Shown piece by piece: positions 5,964-10,857 of a stretch of 10,857 nt of DNA. The DNA is from a bacterium (GTDB taxonomy: Bacteria; Bacillota; Clostridia; Oscillospirales; Acutalibacteraceae), in NCBI GenBank assembly GCA_004560045.1, contig SFWF01000051.1, positions 1-10,857 of the forward strand, given 5' to 3'. The notes beneath the pieces are model-generated. The model was not told where the DNA came from and did not search any database. It saw only the letters and a program-made list of their open reading frames with translations. Position numbers and translations under genes: made by a program. Each line of letters opens with the position of its first letter. Position 1 is the first letter of the stretch.

Positions 5964-8939
5964 ATGCTAAAGCTTACTAACATTGTAAAAGAATACAAGA
6001 CCGGCGATAGCAGTGTCGTTGCGCTTAAGGGCATCGACTTAGAATTCAGAAAAAGCGAATTCGTCTCTATTCTCGGTCACTCGGGATGCGGAAAAACAAC
6101 CCTTCTGAATATAATCGGCGGCTTAGACCGATATACCTCGGGTGATCTTGCGATAAACGGCAGGTCAACCACCGAATTCAAAGCAAGAGATTGGGACAGC
6201 TACCGTAATCATTCTATCGGCTTTGTTTTTCAGTCGTATAATCTTATTCCTCATCAAACCGTACTTTCTAACGTTGAGCTTGCGCTCACCCTTTCCGGTG
6301 TTTCAAAATCGGAAAGAAGAGCCCGCGCCAAGGAAGCCCTTGAGAAGGTCGGCCTCGGCGATCAGCTTAAGAAGAAGCCTACTCAGATGTCGGGAGGTCA
6401 GATGCAGCGAGTAGCTATCGCACGTGCTCTTGTTAACGATCCCGATATACTTCTTGCCGACGAGCCAACGGGTGCTCTTGATACCGAAACAAGCAAGCAG
6501 ATAATGGAGCTCCTGCAGGAGATATCCAAGAATAAGCTTGTTATTATGGTAACCCATAATCCCGAGCTCGCCGACATCTACTCTACCCGTATCATAAAGC
6601 TTGTCGACGGTATGGTAACCAACGACTCTAATCCTTACACCGCCGAGGAACCCGTTTCCGAAGAGATTACGGACGACAAAAAGAAGAAGGCTAAAAGGGT
6701 CAAAAAGAGATCGATGTCCTTCCCGACCGCTCTTTCCCTTTCTCTTAATAACCTTATGACCAAAAAGGCAAGGACGATCCTTACCTCCTTTGCGGGCAGT
6801 ATCGGAATAATAGGAATTGCCCTGATCCTCGCGCTTTCAAACGGTATTCAGCTATATATCGATCAAATTCAGGAAGAAACCCTTTCCTCTTATCCGATCA
6901 CCATAGAAGCCGAAAGCGTTGATATGTCGGCTATGATAACGACCCTTATGGGAGCCAATGCCGAAAAGACCGATCACGAGCTCGATAAGGTTTATTCAAG
7001 CCCCGTTCTTAACGAGCTTATTAACTCGATGACCAACGCTACAATAACCAAGAATAATCTTAAACCTTTTAAAGAATACCTCGATAACGCTGATCCCGAG
7101 CTTGCAGAGCTGATTTCCGCTCTCGATTATTCCTATGCTTTTGATTTTAACGTTTACTTTAAAGACGGCGAAGGTAAAATAAATAAATCCGACGCTATGG
7201 AGCTTATGCAGGAAACCATGGGCATGAGTATGGATATGACGGGAGTCAATAACCTCGCAGGCGGTATGAACCGAATTGAAATCTACGAGGAGATGCTCGC
7301 GGGAGAAAACGGTGCCCTTATAAACGACCTGCTTTACGAGCAATACGACTGTATAAGCGGCGATTGGCCTAAAGCCTACGACGAAATCGTTCTTGTTGTC
7401 GACAAAAATAACGAAGTAAGCGATTTTGCCCTTCTCGCCCTCGGGCTTACCACGATGGAGGAAGCTAAGGAGTCCTGGAATAAGATCGAACAAGGCGCCG
7501 AGCTCGATACCGCGATAAAAAGCTGGAGCTACGAGGAAATAAGAAATATGACCTTTAGCCTCGTACCGTCCTATCTCTACTACGCTTACGATAAAAACAG
7601 CAACACCTATCACGACATAAGCAATAACGACGCAGGTCTTGCCTATATGTACGATAACGGTATCAAGCTTAAAATCAGCGGTATTATCCGCCCGAAAGAG
7701 GACGCGACCGCATCTATGCTTATGGGAACCATCGGATACACCAAGGCGCTGACGAATAAGGTTATCGAAATGACCAACTCCAGCGATATAGCAAAGGCTC
7801 AGCTGGGCGATCCTAAAACAGACGTTATCTTGGGTCTTCCTTTCGCGACAGACGATGATATTGAGCCTACGAATTTAGAAAAAGGAAAGGCTTTTACCGA
7901 TTATATCGAAGGTCTTACCGATGCAGAAAAGGTCGAACTCTTTAAAACCATTGCTTCTACCCCCGATCCGGAGTTTATTAAACAAACGGTCGATTCGCAA
8001 ATGCAGCAAATGACCCGCGAGTATATCGAAACCGTAATGGTTGAGGAATATGCTGCCCAATCGGGAATTGACAAGGAAACGCTTCAGCAGTATTTAGCGG
8101 AAATGTCCGACGAAGAGCTCTACACACAGGTTGAAAAGATGCTTACCGAGGCAACCTCTGCGGCATATACGGAAGAAAGGCTCGCTCAGCTTAACGCGCT
8201 TGACGAAGCCGCGTTGCTTATGCAGTTTAACGGATATTTCGCTCAGCTCGGCGAGGTAAGCGAGGCCAATGCGGATAAGTACGCAGGGCTGTACGATGCG
8301 TATATGCCCCCGACCCGCTCTGAAAGCAATTATGAGGAAGTTCTCTCTACCCTCGGAATCGTATCTAAGGACTCTCCATCCGCTATAAACATCTACGCCT
8401 CCACCTTTGAAGCAAAGGATAAAATTGCCGATGCAATAGAGGAATACAACTCAAAGGTCTCCGAGGACGACCGAATCACCTATACCGACTACGTGGCAAT
8501 GATGATGTCGTCGGTTACTATAATCATCAACGTAATTTCCTACGTGCTTATTGCCTTCGTTGCTATCTCTCTTGTCGTTTCTTCGATAATGATCGGTATA
8601 ATAACCTATATCTCGGTTCTCGAAAGAACTAAGGAGATAGGCATACTAAGAGCGATAGGCGCCTCTAAAAAGGATATTTCGAGAGTATTTAACGCAGAGA
8701 CCCTTATAGTAGGATTTGTTGCGGGTGCTTTCGGAATAGGACTTACCCTCCTTCTCTGTTGGCCCGTAAATCTTATAATCAGAGGACTTTCGGGAATTGA
8801 AAACATCGGTGCTCAGCTACCCGTTGTCGGTGCGGTGATTCTTGTAATCATAAGTATGCTTCTGACCTTTATTGCGGGACTTATTCCCTCGGGCATTGCC
8901 GCAAAGAAGGATCCCGTTGAAGCGCTCAGAAGCGAATAA
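5964..8939 (+). CDS. Fused ABC transporter ATPase/permease, MacB/FtsX type
   Basis: This 991-residue protein joins an ATPase and a permease in one chain. The ATPase (1-220) is of the MacB/LolD type: Walker A GHSGCGKT (38-45), Q-loop Gln90, signature MSGGQ (142-146), Walker B DILLADEP with Glu167, and switch His198. All are intact. A Lys-rich linker (239-249) precedes TM1 (about 272-293). Then comes a roughly 550-residue outside domain, including a Met/Gln/Glu-rich helical part (about 675-790), and three C-terminal helices (about 852-881, 912-935, 952-976). The FtsX motif ERTKEIGILRAIGA lies at 887-900, between TM2 and TM3. This is type VII (mechanotransmission) topology, so it probably works as a dimer on extracellular or membrane-embedded substrates such as peptides or lipids rather than as an importer. 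The ATG at 5964 follows AGGAG by 6 bases; an ATG at 5922 precedes the predicted transcript start. The substrate is unknown. Confidence 0.93.
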   Translation: MLKLTNIVKEYKTGDSSVVALKGIDLEFRKSEFVSILGHSGCGKTTLLNIIGGLDRYTSGDLAINGRSTTEFKARDWDSYRNHSIGFVFQSYNLIPHQTVLSNVELALTLSGVSKSERRARAKEALEKVGLGDQLKKKPTQMSGGQMQRVAIARALVNDPDILLADEPTGALDTETSKQIMELLQEISKNKLVIMVTHNPELADIYSTRIIKLVDGMVTNDSNPYTAEEPVSEEITDDKKKKAKRVKKRSMSFPTALSLSLNNLMTKKARTILTSFAGSIGIIGIALILALSNGIQLYIDQIQEETLSSYPITIEAESVDMSAMITTLMGANAEKTDHELDKVYSSPVLNELINSMTNATITKNNLKPFKEYLDNADPELAELISALDYSYAFDFNVYFKDGEGKINKSDAMELMQETMGMSMDMTGVNNLAGGMNRIEIYEEMLAGENGALINDLLYEQYDCISGDWPKAYDEIVLVVDKNNEVSDFALLALGLTTMEEAKESWNKIEQGAELDTAIKSWSYEEIRNMTFSLVPSYLYYAYDKNSNTYHDISNNDAGLAYMYDNGIKLKISGIIRPKEDATASMLMGTIGYTKALTNKVIEMTNSSDIAKAQLGDPKTDVILGLPFATDDDIEPTNLEKGKAFTDYIEGLTDAEKVELFKTIASTPDPEFIKQTVDSQMQQMTREYIETVMVEEYAAQSGIDKETLQQYLAEMSDEELYTQVEKMLTEATSAAYTEERLAQLNALDEAALLMQFNGYFAQLGEVSEANADKYAGLYDAYMPPTRSESNYEEVLSTLGIVSKDSPSAINIYASTFEAKDKIADAIEEYNSKVSEDDRITYTDYVAMMMSSVTIIINVISYVLIAFVAISLVVSSIMIGIITYISVLERTKEIGILRAIGASKKDISRVFNAETLIVGFVAGAFGIGLTLLLCWPVNLIIRGLSGIENIGAQLPVVGAVILVIISMLLTFIAGLIPSGIAAKKDPVEALRSE

Positions 8940-8959
8940 CACTTTCTTTGGAGAAAAAA

Positions 8960-9373
8960 ATGAATTTTCGTTACAAACTTGCACAGTTCTTCTATGGACG
9001 ATACCTATCATACGGACTTGATACACTGACGACAATTATAACGGTTTTCTGCCTTGTAATTTCGATCGTCAATCTATTCGTCGGAAGTATTCTTCTATAT
9101 CTCTTACAAACTTGCCTGCTCATCTATATGTTTTACAGACTTTTCTCGAAGAATATATCCAGGAGGCAGAAAGAGAATAAGATTTTTGCAGATTTCTTTT
9201 CGAACATCAAGGCATCAAAACAGCTTAGAAAACGAATCAAAAGCGAAAAGAACACTCACGTCTATAAAAAGTGTCCTCACTGTAAAGTCGTTCTGCGTCT
9301 GCCCCGAAAGCCCGGAGATCACACGGTTAAATGCCCAAGGTGCGGTGAATCCTTCGAGGTAAAAGTAAAATAG
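8960..9373 (+). CDS. Small membrane protein with C-terminal zinc ribbon
   Basis: This 137-residue protein has no function I can name. It has a short basic, aromatic N-terminus, two closely spaced hydrophobic helices (about 22-40 and 43-61) separated by a short turn, then a basic cytosolic stretch rich in Lys and Arg (63-104). It ends in a compact zinc ribbon, CPHC (105-108) and CPRC (125-128), with KPGDHTVKCPRCG typical of small treble-clef or ribbon domains. With both termini probably inside, the ribbon would face the cytosol. ATG 8960 follows GGAG by 6 bases; an in-frame TTG at 8948 overlaps that ribosome binding site and is unlikely. It starts 20 bases after the transporter gene and shares its terminator, so co-transcription is likely. 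An accessory or regulatory role for the transporter is only a guess from position. Confidence 0.85.
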   Translation: MNFRYKLAQFFYGRYLSYGLDTLTTIITVFCLVISIVNLFVGSILLYLLQTCLLIYMFYRLFSKNISRRQKENKIFADFFSNIKASKQLRKRIKSEKNTHVYKKCPHCKVVLRLPRKPGDHTVKCPRCGESFEVKVK

Positions 9374-9374
9374 T

Positions 9375-9406
9375 AAAAATCGACCCGATATAACGGGTCG
9401 ATTTTT
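9375..9406 (+). terminator. Rho-independent terminator after the zinc-ribbon gene
   Basis: AAAAATCGACCCG (9375-9387) pairs with CGGGTCGATTTTT (9394-9406) around the loop ATATAA. The perfect 13-bp stem carries its own T-tract. It begins two bases past the TAG stop and lies immediately before the next promoter's -35 box. Confidence 0.93.
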
Positions 9407-9407
9407 G

Positions 9408-9436
9408 TTGTTATTTTGAAGCTTCTGTGATACAAT
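9408..9436 (+). promoter_or_regulatory. Promoter of the SGNH hydrolase gene
   Basis: TTGTTA (9408-9413), a 17-base spacer and TACAAT (9431-9436) with TG one base upstream form a good extended -10 sigma-A promoter. Transcription would start near 9443, 24 bases before the ATG, with AAGGAG at 9454-9459. Confidence 0.75.
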
Positions 9437-9466
9437 ACATAGGATAAATTTTTAAGGAGATAAGAT

Positions 9467-10615
9467 ATGAGCTTTACCAAATGGGTAAACGGATGGGGTC
9501 TCGGCGTCACTCATCCTCCTCTGAGCGAAGCCCAATGGACAAAAAACACTACGGTTCGCTACGTACTTATAAACTCCCTTGATGCGGGAGGAGTTCGGCT
9601 TAAATTCTCAAACAGATTCGGTGACGAGCCCGTTGAGCTTAGCGAGGTCACGGTCGCCGTGTCGGACGACGGGAAATGCAAGATCCTGGCAGATACCGTT
9701 AAAAACGTTACCTTCGGCGGGAAACTTATCGGAGTTATTGAACCGCACGGTGAGCTTATAAGCGACCCTATTGCCTTCGATATAAGGTCGGGACAAAAGC
9801 TTGCGGTCAGCATATATTTTGACAAATTCACACAAATGAATACCGGCTTTACCTACGAAAACACATATATGGTGCGTAGATTTATTGAGGGTAATCACAC
9901 CCATTCGGAGGATCTTGATTTTTATAGGATGTCCTTTTCTGCCGCATATAATTTCCTTTGGAGCGTCGATTTTCTAACCTATGAGGACAGCTACTCTGTC
10001 GCCGCCTTCGGCGACTCTATAACCTCTCAGGAATGGGTCGATATTCTTGCAGAAAAGCTTATAGAGTTCGGTAACGGAAAACGCGCCATTGTGCGCAGAG
10101 CCGTCAGCGGCAGTCGAATAAGAGGCTGCTACCCTGCCCTTTCCTATTTTCACTATGGTGAGGCCGGTATGACGAGATTTGTTCGCGAGGTAAACCACGA
10201 CGGCGTTGAAGGAGTTATCATTCTCCACGGCATAAACGATATAATTCACCCCGACGATAAAAACCCGATGCGTCCGATGAGCAATATGCCTACGGCCGAG
10301 TCTTTAGCGGAGGGAGTTTGCGAGTATATTACCGAGGCTAAAAAGCTTGGTATGCGGACCTATCTGGCTACCCTTCTTCCCTTTAAAAATTGGCGCACCT
10401 ACGATGAAAACCGAAACCTTATCAGAAACGAATTTAACGACTGGATAAGGAATCAGAAGATCACGGACGGATTTATCGATTTTGATAAAGCAGTACGTGA
10501 CGAAAAGGATCCTGCCGCATTTGACCCTGCCTGCAACAGAGGAGATAATCTGCACGCAAGCGTTGAGGGTTACCGCAGAATGGCAGAAGTAGTCGATCTC
10601 AGTATTTTCAAATAA
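9467..10615 (+). CDS. SGNH/GDSL-family hydrolase (putative esterase)
   Basis: This 382-residue protein has an N-terminal beta-rich domain (about 1-165, with TVRYVLINSL at 29-38 and VRLKFSNRFGDEPVEL at 43-58) and a C-terminal SGNH domain. Catalytic blocks seen are I, AAFGDSIT with Ser184; II, AVSGSRIRG with Gly215; III, LHGINDI with Asn257; and V, GDNLHASVEGY with Asp360 and His363. All four SGNH residues are present, so activity is expected, probably ester cleavage such as carbohydrate deacetylation. The arrangement resembles secreted actinobacterial SGNH esterases with the same front domain, but no signal peptide is present, so this copy should act in the cytosol. ATG 9467 has AAGGAG 7 bases upstream. 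The gene is transcribed alone. The substrate cannot be deduced; an intracellular role on imported acetylated sugars is one possibility. Confidence 0.9.
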   Translation: MSFTKWVNGWGLGVTHPPLSEAQWTKNTTVRYVLINSLDAGGVRLKFSNRFGDEPVELSEVTVAVSDDGKCKILADTVKNVTFGGKLIGVIEPHGELISDPIAFDIRSGQKLAVSIYFDKFTQMNTGFTYENTYMVRRFIEGNHTHSEDLDFYRMSFSAAYNFLWSVDFLTYEDSYSVAAFGDSITSQEWVDILAEKLIEFGNGKRAIVRRAVSGSRIRGCYPALSYFHYGEAGMTRFVREVNHDGVEGVIILHGINDIIHPDDKNPMRPMSNMPTAESLAEGVCEYITEAKKLGMRTYLATLLPFKNWRTYDENRNLIRNEFNDWIRNQKITDGFIDFDKAVRDEKDPAAFDPACNRGDNLHASVEGYRRMAEVVDLSIFK

Positions 10616-10621
10616 CAAAAG

Positions 10622-10647
10622 AGGATGTACCAATCGGTACATCCTTT
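10622..10647. terminator. Bidirectional terminator between convergent genes
   Basis: A perfect 10-bp stem, AGGATGTACC (10622-10631) with GGTACATCCT (10636-10645), encloses a 4-base loop. It lies 6 bases past the hydrolase stop and 16 bases past the stop of the oppositely oriented GtrA gene. The following bases are T-rich on both strands but interrupted, so each tail is weaker than at the other terminators here. Confidence 0.8.
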
Positions 10648-10661
10648 AATATTTAATAGGT

Positions 10662-10857
10662 TTATCTGAAAACCAGGAGCTTACTGCAGGTGTAGTTCAA
10701 AATTATTACCACAGAGCTCGCAATAAGCTTTGCGACAAAGCCTTCTATTCCGAACAGCGTACCCGTAATTCCGAGATCCATAAGCATAGCAGGACCGAAA
10801 ATATCTATAATTCCGGTAGCGGCACGGGAAGCACCGAAAGAAATTGCTTCTCTTAAG
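10662..10857 (-). CDS. GtrA-family membrane protein, C-terminal part (N-terminus outside window)
   Basis: I translated this by hand: 64 residues end at TAA (10662-10664), and the frame is open to the right edge. The segment REAISFGASRAATGIIDI, then VAKLIASSVVIILNYTCSKLLVFR at the very C-terminus, matches the last half of GtrA-like proteins (four-helix membrane proteins of about 120-150 residues). The LNY-x-x-SK-x-x-VFR ending is especially characteristic. GtrA proteins are thought to move polyprenyl-linked sugars across the membrane for cell-envelope glycosylation, often alongside a glycosyltransferase, which could lie beyond the right edge. Two hydrophobic helices are visible. It converges with the hydrolase gene over a shared terminator. 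Confidence 0.85.
   Translation of the reverse strand, partial: LREAISFGASRAATGIIDIFGPAMLMDLGITGTLFGIEGFVAKLIASSVVIILNYTCSKLLVFR

Noticed and set aside
6996..7613. Open frame of 205 codons on the minus strand inside the ABC transporter gene
   Set aside because: It lies wholly within a well-supported gene, lacks a promoter and ribosome binding site, and is an antisense shadow.

Overview
The window looks like chromosomal DNA of an endospore-forming, low-to-moderate-GC member of the Firmicutes, most likely a Clostridia-type gut or anaerobe lineage (Oscillospiraceae-like is my guess, not proven). The evidence is a clear SpoIIR sporulation signalling protein, a methylerythritol-phosphate pathway enzyme (IspE), strong AAGGAG-type ribosome binding sites, extended -10 promoters, and the ACT-domain/UPF0210 gene pair typical of Gram-positives. 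Coding density is high. I see no tRNA, rRNA, CRISPR array, insertion sequence or phage gene, and no gene-free stretch longer than about 190 bases.

Left part (1-4023), all on the minus strand. Reading in the direction of transcription, from right to left, an Lrp/AsnC-type regulator, a PLP aminotransferase and ispE are stitched together by stop/start overlaps (TGATG and TAATG), followed after 54 bases by spoIIR. spoIIR also has what looks like its own forespore sigma-F promoter in that gap. Next come rpmE (zinc-type ribosomal protein L31) with its own promoter and a strong terminator, then a YigZ/IMPACT family gene that runs off the left edge.

Centre (4024-5827). A 117-base divergent region holds two back-to-back extended -10 promoters, one firing left into the Lrp operon and one firing right into a two-gene unit made of an ACT-domain protein (UPF0237) and a UPF0210/DUF711 protein. 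That unit ends at a clear terminator.

Right part (5828-10857). A 136-base AT-rich spacer leads into a 991-residue fused ABC transporter (ATPase plus MacB/FtsX-type permease with a roughly 550-residue extracellular domain). The spacer carries an array of TTWACA hexamers at about 11-base pitch, resembling the PhoP (PHO box) or another OmpR-family operator. The transporter is followed 20 bases later by a small membrane protein with a zinc ribbon, and that unit ends at a terminator. A monocistronic SGNH/GDSL hydrolase with its own promoter follows. It converges, over a bidirectional terminator, with the 3' part of a GtrA-family membrane protein gene that enters from the right edge.

Nothing here forms an obviously new multi-gene system. 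The most useful observations are regulatory: the sigma-F-like promoter on spoIIR, the phased hexamer array in front of the large ABC exporter, and the compact divergent control region. The least understood proteins are the ABC exporter with its extracellular domain, its zinc-ribbon neighbour, and the ACT/UPF0210 pair.
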